From Egicoccus sp. AB-alg2 (GTDB lineage Bacteria; Actinomycetota; Nitriliruptoria; Nitriliruptorales; Nitriliruptoraceae), in NCBI RefSeq assembly GCF_041821065.1, contig NZ_JBGUAX010000007.1, positions 1 through 64,000 on the forward strand: a DNA stretch of 64,000 nucleotides, in the 5' to 3' direction. The notes beneath the pieces are model-generated. The model saw only the letters and a list, made by a program, of their open reading frames with translations, was not told the origin of the DNA and made no database searches. Positions 28,081 to 35,723 of the stretch are shown here, piece after piece (position 1 is the stretch's first letter; each line of letters opens with the position of its first letter). Both the position numbers and the translations under genes were made by a program.

Positions 28081-29292
28081 ATGAGTCCATCCCTGCCACC
28101 GTTGCGCGCCCGCGTGGCCGGCCGCACCGCCCTGATCGTGCTGATGCTGGGAGCCCTGCTCGCCGCGCTGTCGGCGACACCAGCGAGCGCCCAGACCGCA
28201 GAACTCCCCGACGTCTTCACCGAGGCCGTCGACAGCCCGACGTCCGACGACGTGGCCGAGGTCGTGGTCGTCCACGGTGTTCCCGGGCTGGTCGTCGACG
28301 TCCTCGTCGACGGTGACGCCGCCATCGAGGACTTCCGGTACGGCGACACCGTCGTGACCGAGCTGCCCGCCGGGACCTACGACCTCGGCGTCGCCGCCGC
28401 CGGCACCACCACCCCGATCCTCACCCTCGACGACGTCGAGGTGGCCGCCGGCACGAGCTACTCCGTGGTCGCCCACCTCGACGCGGACGGCGACCCGGTC
28501 CTGACCCCGTTCACCAACGAGACGGCCGACAGCGGGATCCAGGCCTTCCACGTGGCGGCCTTCCCCGAGGTCGTGCTCCTCAGTGGCCAGAGCGTCCTCG
28601 CCGACGACGTCGCCAACGGTGACACCGCCAAGTTCGACCTCCCCGGCGGCGCAGTCGTCGACGACGTCGGCATCGGACTCGCGGGCACCACGGACGCGGC
28701 CATCTCGCTCGGCGACGTGACCGTCCCCGACGACACCGTGCTGCTGGTCTACGCGGTGGGCCCCGGCCTCGACTTCCCCGACGTCAGCGCCGACAACGTC
28801 CACCGTGACAACATCCTCCTGCTCGCCAACCGGGGCGTGCTGCTGGGATCCGAGGACGGGACGTTCCGTCCCGCGAGGTCGGTGACCCGCGGGCAGCTCG
28901 CCTCGATCATGGCGCGCACCGCCGGGCTCGAGCCGGCCACCGGCCCCTACGACTTCGAGGACATCGCTGACAGCGTCCATGCCGGCAACATCCAGGTGCT
29001 CGCGGACGCCGGCATCGTCGCCGGGTTCGCGGACGGCACCTTCCGTCCGTCGCAGCCCGTCACCCGTGCCCAGGCCGCATCGCTGATCGGCCGCTGGCTC
29101 GAGGTCGACGAGGTGGCCGACGGACCCTTCACCGACGTGCCGGCCGGCGCCGAGCACAGCGGCTACATCAACGCGCTGGCCGCGGCCGGGATCGTCAACG
29201 GCCGCACCGACACGACCTTCGAACCGAAGGCGTCGTTGCGACGCGACCAGACCGCCTCGATCATCGGCCGCAGCCTCGACCAGCTGCCCTGA
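28081..29292 (+). CDS. exported DUF4397 protein with three SLH domains
   Basis: This 403-residue cell-surface protein has a signal peptide (ATPASA), then a DUF4397 beta-sandwich (about 60-230; VVVHGVPGLVVDVLVDG is its start signature). Three S-layer-homology repeats follow (FPDVSADNVHRDNILLL, YDFEDIADSVHAGNIQVL, FTDVPAGAEHSGYINAL), each with a GSEDGTFRP-like loop. SLH repeats attach proteins to secondary cell-wall polymers. ATG 28081 has GGAGGAG 7 nt upstream. SLH domains are frequent only in certain deep actinobacterial lineages, so this gene helps place the organism. Confidence 0.88.
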   Translation: MSPSLPPLRARVAGRTALIVLMLGALLAALSATPASAQTAELPDVFTEAVDSPTSDDVAEVVVVHGVPGLVVDVLVDGDAAIEDFRYGDTVVTELPAGTYDLGVAAAGTTTPILTLDDVEVAAGTSYSVVAHLDADGDPVLTPFTNETADSGIQAFHVAAFPEVVLLSGQSVLADDVANGDTAKFDLPGGAVVDDVGIGLAGTTDAAISLGDVTVPDDTVLLVYAVGPGLDFPDVSADNVHRDNILLLANRGVLLGSEDGTFRPARSVTRGQLASIMARTAGLEPATGPYDFEDIADSVHAGNIQVLADAGIVAGFADGTFRPSQPVTRAQAASLIGRWLEVDEVADGPFTDVPAGAEHSGYINALAAAGIVNGRTDTTFEPKASLRRDQTASIIGRSLDQLP

Positions 29293-29301
29293 CGGGTTGG
29301 T

Positions 29302-29339
29302 GGGTCGGCCGCCGGCGCGGGGGAACCGGCGGCCGACCC
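29302..29339. terminator. bidirectional hairpin terminator
   Basis: A perfect 14-bp stem GGGTCGGCCGCCGG / CCGGCGGCCGACCC with a 10-nt loop lies exactly between the convergent SLH gene (ends 29292) and the LLM oxidoreductase gene (ends 29347). Confidence 0.87.
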
Positions 29340-29346
29340 GGCCTGG

Positions 29347-30399
29347 TCAGCTCAGGGCCGGCATCACGCGCTCCGCGATCAGCCGCAGCTGGTCCTGCAC
29401 GACGGGGACACCCTCGATGCTCTTGCCCGAGAACGTCTCCACGAGCTTCGCGTCGGTGACGGCCGCGATCACGTGGTTGACACCGGTCGGCAGGATGTCG
29501 CGCTTGAGTTGCTCGATGCACTCCTCGGGCGTGCCGGCGACCGACAGCTTGGCGGCGATCTCCGGCGAGGTCAGCTCGATCGCGCGGTCGATCTCGCCCT
29601 GCCCGAGCGCGTCGAGGATCGGTTGCATCCCCTCACGGCTCAGGCCGTGCCGCTGCAGCTGGCTCTCCGGCATCGACGAGATGTAGAACGCGACCATGAT
29701 GCGCGCGGCCTGCTTGGCCACCTCGCCGTCCTCGGCGACCGACCAGCACAGCCAGGCGCCGAGGTCGAGCTCCTCGGGGTTGCGGCCGGCCTTCTCCGCC
29801 CCGATGCGGAAGTGCTCGGCCACGTAGTCGTAGTTCTCGCGCGAGTACCCGAGCGCATGGTGCAGCCCGTCGGAGATCTCGCCGGCCAGCTCGAACGACT
29901 TGGGGCCACCCATGCCGCCGAGCTTGATCGGCACGTGCTCCTGCACCGGCCGTGCGAAGGTGAACAGGCCCGTGTAGTTGAAGAACTCGCCCTCGTGATT
30001 GATCACGCCCTCGTCGAGGAAGGTGCGCATGACGTCGTGACCCTCCCGCAGCCGGGCCAGCGGACGCTGCTTCGACCAGTCGATGTGGTACTGCTCGAGC
30101 ATCCCGAGGTTGCCGAAGCTGACCACCGCCTCGGCGCGACCGTTCGTGAGCTCGTCCAGCGTCGCGAGCTGCTGGGCGAGGATCGTCGGCTCCTTGAGGA
30201 TCACGTGCGTGACGTTGGGACCCATGCGGATGTTGCGGGTCTTGTCCGCGGCGGCCGCGAACAGCAGCCACATGTCCTTGTGCCACGTCTCGTCGACGCT
30301 GTAGGCGGCGTAGAAGCCGAGTTCGTCGGCGGTCTTGATCATGTCGATGCAGTCGTCGAGCGGGTAGTCGGGCAACTGCACGTAGCTGAAGCGGACCAT
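29347..30399 (-). CDS. LLM-class (luciferase-like) flavin/F420-dependent oxidoreductase
   Basis: This 350-residue TIM-barrel protein has typical bacterial-luciferase-family motifs (DELGFYAAYSVDETWHKDMW, RNIRMGPNVTHV, VVSFGNLGMLEQY, VPIKLGGMGGPKSFELA). Members use reduced FMN or F420; the MGPNV and GGMGG region is like that of F420-dependent mer-type reductases, but the cofactor cannot be fixed by reading. It is the last gene of a six-gene minus-strand run with an NCS1 permease and an FAD/Fe-S oxidase pair. This suggests oxidation or ring-opening of a transported N-containing compound (inference). Confidence 0.87.
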   Translation of the reverse strand: MVRFSYVQLPDYPLDDCIDMIKTADELGFYAAYSVDETWHKDMWLLFAAAADKTRNIRMGPNVTHVILKEPTILAQQLATLDELTNGRAEAVVSFGNLGMLEQYHIDWSKQRPLARLREGHDVMRTFLDEGVINHEGEFFNYTGLFTFARPVQEHVPIKLGGMGGPKSFELAGEISDGLHHALGYSRENYDYVAEHFRIGAEKAGRNPEELDLGAWLCWSVAEDGEVAKQAARIMVAFYISSMPESQLQRHGLSREGMQPILDALGQGEIDRAIELTSPEIAAKLSVAGTPEECIEQLKRDILPTGVNHVIAAVTDAKLVETFSGKSIEGVPVVQDQLRLIAERVMPALS

Positions 30400-30465
30400 G
30401 GCGTGTTCCTTCTCCCTCGGTGGTTCGCCGGCGCCTCGACTCCCGTCCGGGCCGGCGGACGCGGC

Positions 30466-31926
30466 TCACGCGGGCGTGAGCCGGTCGTCGCTCGCCGGCG
30501 GCCGTTCCGTCGGCACATCGCCACGCCGCTCGTCCAGCCGCGGCAGCACCCAGGCGCGCATCAGCGCGGCGTAGACGACGAACGCCACGAAGAACGACGG
30601 CAGGCCCGCGGTGATGTAGGGGAACAGCCCGTTGCCGCTGGTCCAGGACAGCGGGTCGAGCGTCCACAGGTAGAACAGCGCACCGGCCCCGGTGGCGACG
30701 AGCGCCGCCGGGTTCACCCCGGCCCAGTACCAGTAGCGGCTCTTCGGTCCGGTGACGTACAGGTCGCGCAGGTACCAGGCGTGCCGGCCGCGGCTGACCA
30801 GGTAGTAGTCGGCCATCATGATGCCGCCGTACGTACCGGTCAGCAGCGCGATGTAGGCGAGGTAGGTCCCGAACGACTCGAAGACGGTCGGGTTCTCCAA
30901 CGCAAGCGCCGGGACCGAGCAGATCAGGACCGCCACGCCCCACTTGAGGTTCGGGAAGCGGGTCCGCAGGGTGATCGACATCGGGTAGACCAGCGCCGTC
31001 ACCGACGACACGTTGGCGACCGCGAACAGCAGCAGGCCGAGCGCCGCCAGGCCGCCGCCGAGGGTCACGATCCACTCGGTGGGGTCGTACAGGTCCAGGG
31101 TCAGCGCCAGGAACGCGGAGAAGATGCCGGCGGTGGCGGCCAGCACGCCCCAGCCCCACAGACAGCCGTGGAACGCGCCGGACTCCGAGCGCGACAGGCG
31201 CGTCCACTGGCCGTACCAGAACGCCCACGAGAACCCGAGTCCGACGTTGAACTCGATCGCCGACGCGCGGCTCCACGCCACGGTCTCGAACGGTTCGGCC
31301 GGCTCGGCGGCGAAGATCTCCGGCAGCCCGAAGCGCGTCAGCACCGACCAGGTGAAGTAGCCCAGCACGAGCAGCAGGAACACCGCCGAGGTGCGGGTGA
31401 ACCACTTCAGCACCTGCGGGCCGAGGAACGCCACGAACGCGCCGACCGCGGTGGCCAGCATGGCGAACGTGATCGCGCCCGGCGTGCCGGTGACCGCTTC
31501 GGGGGCGCCGAAGACCTGCAGGAAGCGGACCGCGCTCTGCCCGAACAGGAACGAGGCGTAGGCGATCCAGCCGAAGCTGGAGCTGATGTAGATCAGCAGC
31601 CACACGTCCTTCAGGCGATGCCCGAAGACGGCCGACGAACCCTGCCACTGCTCGACGCCGTAGCGCGCGAACATCACGGCCATGGGCGCGATCAGGACCA
31701 GCGGCACCGAGTTGCCGAACAGGATGATCGGCAGCGCCTCACGGGCCGGCACCGTCAGACCGGTGAGGCTGCCGGTCAGGAAGAACCACGCCGCGATGCC
31801 GAAGCAGATCTGCACGGCGAGGAAGTCCCAGCCGCCGTAGATGCGCTCGCCGCGTCGCAGCGGCAGCAGGTTGACGTACATCTCCTCGCGGATCGCCTTC
31901 GCGCGACCCTCGGTTGCGTGCGCCAT
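30466..31926 (-). CDS. NCS1-family (purine/pyrimidine/hydantoin-type) permease
   Basis: This 486-residue transporter has about 12 helices and NCS1 signatures (EEMYVNLLPLRRGERIYGGWD at the N-terminus in fragment form, GTYGGIMMADYYLVSRG near helix 10). NCS1 proteins import nucleobases, allantoin, hydantoins or thiamine by Na+ or H+ symport. GGGAG lies 8 nt before the ATG, inside the end of the preceding 73-residue gene (3-bp gap). Cargo cannot be read from sequence; the neighbouring oxidases suggest a catabolic substrate. Confidence 0.88.
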   Translation of the reverse strand: MAHATEGRAKAIREEMYVNLLPLRRGERIYGGWDFLAVQICFGIAAWFFLTGSLTGLTVPAREALPIILFGNSVPLVLIAPMAVMFARYGVEQWQGSSAVFGHRLKDVWLLIYISSSFGWIAYASFLFGQSAVRFLQVFGAPEAVTGTPGAITFAMLATAVGAFVAFLGPQVLKWFTRTSAVFLLLVLGYFTWSVLTRFGLPEIFAAEPAEPFETVAWSRASAIEFNVGLGFSWAFWYGQWTRLSRSESGAFHGCLWGWGVLAATAGIFSAFLALTLDLYDPTEWIVTLGGGLAALGLLLFAVANVSSVTALVYPMSITLRTRFPNLKWGVAVLICSVPALALENPTVFESFGTYLAYIALLTGTYGGIMMADYYLVSRGRHAWYLRDLYVTGPKSRYWYWAGVNPAALVATGAGALFYLWTLDPLSWTSGNGLFPYITAGLPSFFVAFVVYAALMRAWVLPRLDERRGDVPTERPPASDDRLTPA

Positions 31927-31929
31927 CGC

Positions 31930-32151
31930 TCAGTCTCCCGTGAACGCGATGATCAGCCACAGCACGAACAGCAGGTTCACGCCGAACGCGATCGCGTAGT
32001 CGATGCCCCGGATGCGCGGCACCCAGCCGGGGCCGTCCCTGAGCACGTCCGCCTGGTGCTGGAGCTCGAACTGGGCGACGCGTTCCTCGATGTCCTGGCG
32101 CAGGTCCTCGGCGATGCCGGGCAGGTTGACCTCGGCGATGTCGTCCGCCAT
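31930..32151 (-). CDS. small single-span membrane protein paired with the NCS1 permease
   Basis: This 73-residue protein has a charged N-terminal helical half (about 1-45) and one C-terminal transmembrane helix (IAFGVNLLFVLWLIIAF). It sits 3 bp before the permease start, which implies translational coupling and a possible accessory-subunit role, like small partner subunits of other secondary transporters. I recognise no named family. Confidence 0.68.
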   Translation of the reverse strand: MADDIAEVNLPGIAEDLRQDIEERVAQFELQHQADVLRDGPGWVPRIRGIDYAIAFGVNLLFVLWLIIAFTGD

Positions 32152-32197
32152 GACGACGACCTCCTCCCGCCTCGATCGGCGGTGGGATCGAGCACGA

Positions 32198-32258
32198 ACG
32201 TCGGCGCCGCCCGCCGGCGTCGTGCGGGTTGGTCCGGTGACGTCGGCGCCGCCCGCCG
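32198..32258. repeat. pair of 19-bp direct repeats
   Basis: ACGTCGGCGCCGCCCGCCG occurs at 32198-32216 and again at 32240-32258, in the 117-bp gap between the two small genes. It may be a duplicated regulatory element or the remnant of a local duplication. Confidence 0.75.
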
Positions 32259-32268
32259 ACGCGTCGAC

Positions 32269-32562
32269 TCAGTGCCCGGGGCCGGCGCCGTGCTCGTCGG
32301 CGTCGTCACCGAGCAGTTCCGCCGGCAGACCGAGTTCTGCAGCGGACACGACCCGATCGGCGAAGTGCTGGTGCATCCAGGCGAGGTGGTCCCACCTGCT
32401 GTCGACGATGCGGTGGGTGTCCCAGGCCGGGATGTGCTGCTGCGGATAGATCTCCATCAGCGCGGGGTCGACCTCGTAGACGTGGTCGAACCGCATGATG
32501 ACGTCGTGCTTGATGCGCCGGGCCGCGGGCGGCACCTGGGCCGAGAGCCGGAACCCCAACAT
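32269..32562 (-). CDS. small hypothetical protein of the FAD/Fe-S oxidase operon
   Basis: This 97-residue soluble protein starts MLGFRLSAQVPPAARRIKHD. The ATG has GGAGGGAG about 7 nt upstream and lies 14 bp after the oxidase stop, so it belongs to the operon. It is rich in His, Trp and Asp in the middle (IPAWDTHRIVDSRWDHLAWMHQHF), which might bind a metal or cofactor. No family recognised. It could be a small subunit of the oxidase complex. Confidence 0.65.
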   Translation of the reverse strand: MLGFRLSAQVPPAARRIKHDVIMRFDHVYEVDPALMEIYPQQHIPAWDTHRIVDSRWDHLAWMHQHFADRVVSAAELGLPAELLGDDADEHGAGPGH

Positions 32563-32576
32563 CGTCGCGCTCCCTC

Positions 32577-34112
32577 CTAGGGCCGCTGCTCGCCCACGTC
32601 GGGGACGTCCTCGCCGTAGGCCTGGTCGAACAGGTACTTGCCCGGGTTCATCACGTGATTGGGATCGAGCATGCGCTTGATCGACTTCATCACCTCGAAG
32701 GTGGCGCCGAGCTCGAGCGGGACGAGGTCGACCTCGCCGGCGCGGGTGGCGCCGTGGCAGGCCGTGATGGAGCCGCCGTGGTCGATGGCGACCTGCGCGA
32801 TCTCCTTCTTGCACTCGCTCCAGGCGGTCCAGGTCTCGTCGTCGAGCTTCTGCTCCCAGATGCCGATGTCGATCTCCACGAGGTAGTCGCCGTACGGCTG
32901 GTGCGAGCCGTTGGTGTAGGCGAACATCCCCCAGTCGTCGAAGATGCCGTACTTCTCGATGTAGCGGTCGGCGATGGCGTGCCACTTCTCGCGGACCGCC
33001 GGCAGCTCGCTGTAGTTGATCGCCGCGTCCTCGCAGTGCCACGACATCGGCACGACCTGGCCCGTGTCGCGCAGGCGGCCGTGCAGCGGGATCGCGTAGC
33101 GGTCGTGGCGCGCCGCCCAGTCGCCCTGCGACACCTCGTCGCCGAGGTAGCGCCCGCCCGTCTCGTGGCCGATCTCCAGGATCCGCCGCGCGGCCGGCAC
33201 GACCTCGGCCTCCGTGCCGTAGAGCGCGACGGCGTTGACGGCGACGACGTCGTGGGGCTGCTCGATGTAGGCCTCGTCGTCACGCCGCAGGTACTCGAGC
33301 TTCTTCTCGTCGAACAGCACGACCCCGGCCAGCGTGGCCAGTCCGGACTTCGACAGCGCCCCGCACGAGCGGTAGGCGGTGTCGTAGTCGGGATAGGCGA
33401 AGAACGCGGCGAACTCGGCCTCGGGCCGCGGGACCAGTCCCAGCGTCGCCTCGGTCGTGATCCCGAGCGTGCCCTGGTGGCCGAAGAACAGCTCCTTCAG
33501 CGTCAGTGCCGTGGACGCCTTGCGCAGCTTGCGGCCACCGCCGGAGCCGACCTCGATCACGTCGCCGGTCGGCAGCACGACCTCCATGGACAGCACGAGG
33601 TCCTTCGTGTGGCCGTACCGGGCCCCGATCAGCGACCAGCCGCTCGTGCCGATCCGACCGCCCACCATCGAGCAGGGGTAGGACGCCGGGTCGTCGGGGT
33701 AGAACACGCCGTGCGGCTGCAGCTCCTGGTTGAGCTTGAGCATGTTGATGCCCGGCTGCACCGTGACGGTGTAGTTGTCCAGGTCGAGGTCGCGGATGCG
33801 GTTCATCCGCTTGACGTCCAGCAGGATGCCGTGGCGCAGCGGCACCGCGCCGTCCGACAACCCGGTGCCCGCCGCCCGCGGCACGATCGGCGTGCGGGTC
33901 CGGTTGGCGAGCTTGACGATCTCCACCACCTCGGCGGTGGTCGACGGCAGCACGACGATGTCCGGGACGTGGTCCGCCCACCGATGCACCGGGAAGGGCG
34001 CCGGCACCCGCGTGCGGTTGGTGCGGGCCGAGACCTCCGGGAGCACGTGCTCCTCACCGAGGATGTCGACCAGCTCGTCGTAGAGGGCGTCTCCGACCGA
34101 GGTCCGGCTCAT
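32577..34112 (-). CDS. FAD-linked oxidase (GlcD / vanillyl-alcohol oxidase family)
   Basis: This 511-residue flavoprotein has an N-terminal PCMH-type FAD-binding domain (VVLPSTTAEVVEIVKLANRT; PRAAGTGLSDGAVPL; GHTKDLVLSMEVVLPTGDVI as its three signatures) and a C-terminal oxidase domain ending LDPNHVMNPGKYLFD. It should oxidise an alpha-hydroxy acid or alcohol and pass electrons to the Fe-S protein encoded just upstream, whose stop overlaps this ATG (ATGA). This is the GlcD-GlcF or D-lactate-dehydrogenase arrangement. The substrate is not known. The presence of an NCS1 transporter and LLM enzyme downstream argues for something more specialised than glycolate. Confidence 0.88.
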   Translation of the reverse strand: MSRTSVGDALYDELVDILGEEHVLPEVSARTNRTRVPAPFPVHRWADHVPDIVVLPSTTAEVVEIVKLANRTRTPIVPRAAGTGLSDGAVPLRHGILLDVKRMNRIRDLDLDNYTVTVQPGINMLKLNQELQPHGVFYPDDPASYPCSMVGGRIGTSGWSLIGARYGHTKDLVLSMEVVLPTGDVIEVGSGGGRKLRKASTALTLKELFFGHQGTLGITTEATLGLVPRPEAEFAAFFAYPDYDTAYRSCGALSKSGLATLAGVVLFDEKKLEYLRRDDEAYIEQPHDVVAVNAVALYGTEAEVVPAARRILEIGHETGGRYLGDEVSQGDWAARHDRYAIPLHGRLRDTGQVVPMSWHCEDAAINYSELPAVREKWHAIADRYIEKYGIFDDWGMFAYTNGSHQPYGDYLVEIDIGIWEQKLDDETWTAWSECKKEIAQVAIDHGGSITACHGATRAGEVDLVPLELGATFEVMKSIKRMLDPNHVMNPGKYLFDQAYGEDVPDVGEQRP

Positions 34113-35386
34113 GCCTGCGCCCCCTCCGCCGCGGTGCTGCCGTGCGTCGTGGCGGCGTGCCCGTCGACCCGGTCGACCTGCAGGCCGGCCGACTCGGCCA
34201 CCAGCTCCATGATGTCGCGGACCTCGATCTGCGGGTCGCGGGCGTAGCCGGCGTTGGTCAGCGGGCGCTCGGACCACACGCACGCGCTGACGAGGAGGTC
34301 GACGTCCAGCTCGGCGGCACGTGCCAGGCGCTGGTCGCTGATGGCGGCCGTGATGTGCGGTTTCTCGATCATCAGGCCACCGCCGGCGCCCGAACAGTAC
34401 GACCACTGGGTGACGTGGTCGACGTCACGGAACTCCAGGCCCGGGATCGCGCGCAGGATCTCGCGCGGGGCCTGGTGGATCCCCTTGCGCTTGTTGAGCC
34501 GGCACGGGTCGTGGTAGGTCGCGACCCGCGGGATCGGGACGGTCAGCTCCAGGCGGCCTTCGCGGATCGCCTCGGCGACCACGTCCAGGACGTGCACCAC
34601 CTCGAGGTCGAAGTCATCCCCGAAGTAGCGCGGGTAGTCCTCGGTGAAGTGCACGTAGTCGTGCGGCTCGAGCGTGATCAGCCGCTTCGTGCCGGTGGCG
34701 CGCCAGTCGGCGAGGTTGTGCTCGGCGAGGAAGCGGGACTGGTCGACGTAGCCCATCTCCAGCGCCGGGCCGCCACAGCACCACTGCTCACCCATCAGGC
34801 CGAACTCGACGCCGGCGAGCTGCAGGACCTGGGCCACGGCCCGCGGCAGCGAGGTCCGGTAGAACGCCGCCTCGCAGTCGACGAACAGCACGGTCTCGCC
34901 GCCGATCGGCAGGTCGAGGTCCTTGGCCCAGGTGCGCACGTTCTCCTGGGCGACCGGGACGTCGAGCACCGGCTCGTTCTTGTGCTCGAGGGTGGCCTCG
35001 ACCCAGCGCTTCCAGTTGGGCCGGTCGGCGCCCTGCTCGACGGCGAACGCCCGCATGGACTTCACGACGTCGACGGTGCGGGTCCGCGCCCGGTAGAACT
35101 CGCCGGCCATGAGCGTGTTGGGGCACCGCAGCTCGCACGCGCCGCACTGGGTGCAGTGGACGTAGTCGTCGGCGACGTCGTCGATCTTCAGCAGGCCCTG
35201 CTCCATCGCCACCACGTTGGCGTGGAACGCCGTCGGCGAGTGGTTCTCGTTCTGCGTGACCTGCATGACCGGGCACACGTTGCGGCAGAACTTGTGCCCG
35301 GAGCTGAAGCAGCCGTACGCGAGATCCCGCAGCTTGCCGGCCTGCTCCGCGTGGGCTGGGTCGACCTGACCGTTGCCTGGCTCCAT
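34109..35386 (-). CDS. CCG-domain iron-sulfur protein (GlcF/HdrD-like)
   Basis: This 425-residue electron-transfer subunit has a classical 4Fe-4S motif at Cys78-x2-Cys81-x2-Cys84-x3-Cys88 and two cysteine-rich (CCG-type) regions, EQWCCGGPALEMGY and the variant YCSGAGGGLMIEKP. The first ferredoxin-like position is non-standard: only Cys26, Cys34 and Cys38 (C-x7-C-x3-C). So it probably holds one normal cluster plus the CCG cofactor. GGGAGG precedes ATG 35386. It leads the operon and overlaps the FAD oxidase by 4 nt, so the two form one complex. Confidence 0.88.
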   Translation of the reverse strand: MEPGNGQVDPAHAEQAGKLRDLAYGCFSSGHKFCRNVCPVMQVTQNENHSPTAFHANVVAMEQGLLKIDDVADDYVHCTQCGACELRCPNTLMAGEFYRARTRTVDVVKSMRAFAVEQGADRPNWKRWVEATLEHKNEPVLDVPVAQENVRTWAKDLDLPIGGETVLFVDCEAAFYRTSLPRAVAQVLQLAGVEFGLMGEQWCCGGPALEMGYVDQSRFLAEHNLADWRATGTKRLITLEPHDYVHFTEDYPRYFGDDFDLEVVHVLDVVAEAIREGRLELTVPIPRVATYHDPCRLNKRKGIHQAPREILRAIPGLEFRDVDHVTQWSYCSGAGGGLMIEKPHITAAISDQRLARAAELDVDLLVSACVWSERPLTNAGYARDPQIEVRDIMELVAESAGLQVDRVDGHAATTHGSTAAEGAQA

Positions 35387-35672
35387 ACGGGACCTCCCGA
35401 TACCCGTGATGCGCCGTTCACTGGCCGTCGCACGTGCGCCCCTGCCGCAAGGCGGCGGCACCCCTCGCGGGGCACGCGAGCATCCGACCGTCGGCCGGAC
35501 CCTGCCAGGGACACCCGCCCTCCGTGGGTGGCGGCACTCCCGAGCCGTCACCGGAGGGCCACGACGTTAAGGGCCGTCCAGCGGGGCGTCGTTGTCCGCT
35601 TGTCCCAAGCTGGCCGGCGTCGCCTGGACAGCTGGAACAGACAGACGGGCCGGGCGCGCCCGGAGGCGCGAC

Positions 35673-35703
35673 GGCACCGGCCGGGTCGAGCCCGGCCGGT
35701 GCC
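35673..35703 (-). terminator. hairpin terminator of the SLH-beta-helix gene
   Basis: A 13-bp perfect stem GGCACCGGCCGGG / CCCGGCCGGTGCC with a 5-nt loop lies 21 bp beyond the stop at 35724 on the minus strand. Confidence 0.8.
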
Positions 35704-35723
35704 GATCATGGACGTGCGGAGCG

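Noticed and set aside
29473-32580. A very long plus-strand open frame of about 1000 codons
   Set aside because: It lies antisense to the LLM, NCS1 and small-protein genes, has Arg/Gly/Asp/Val-rich composition without motifs, and is a by-product of high GC content.
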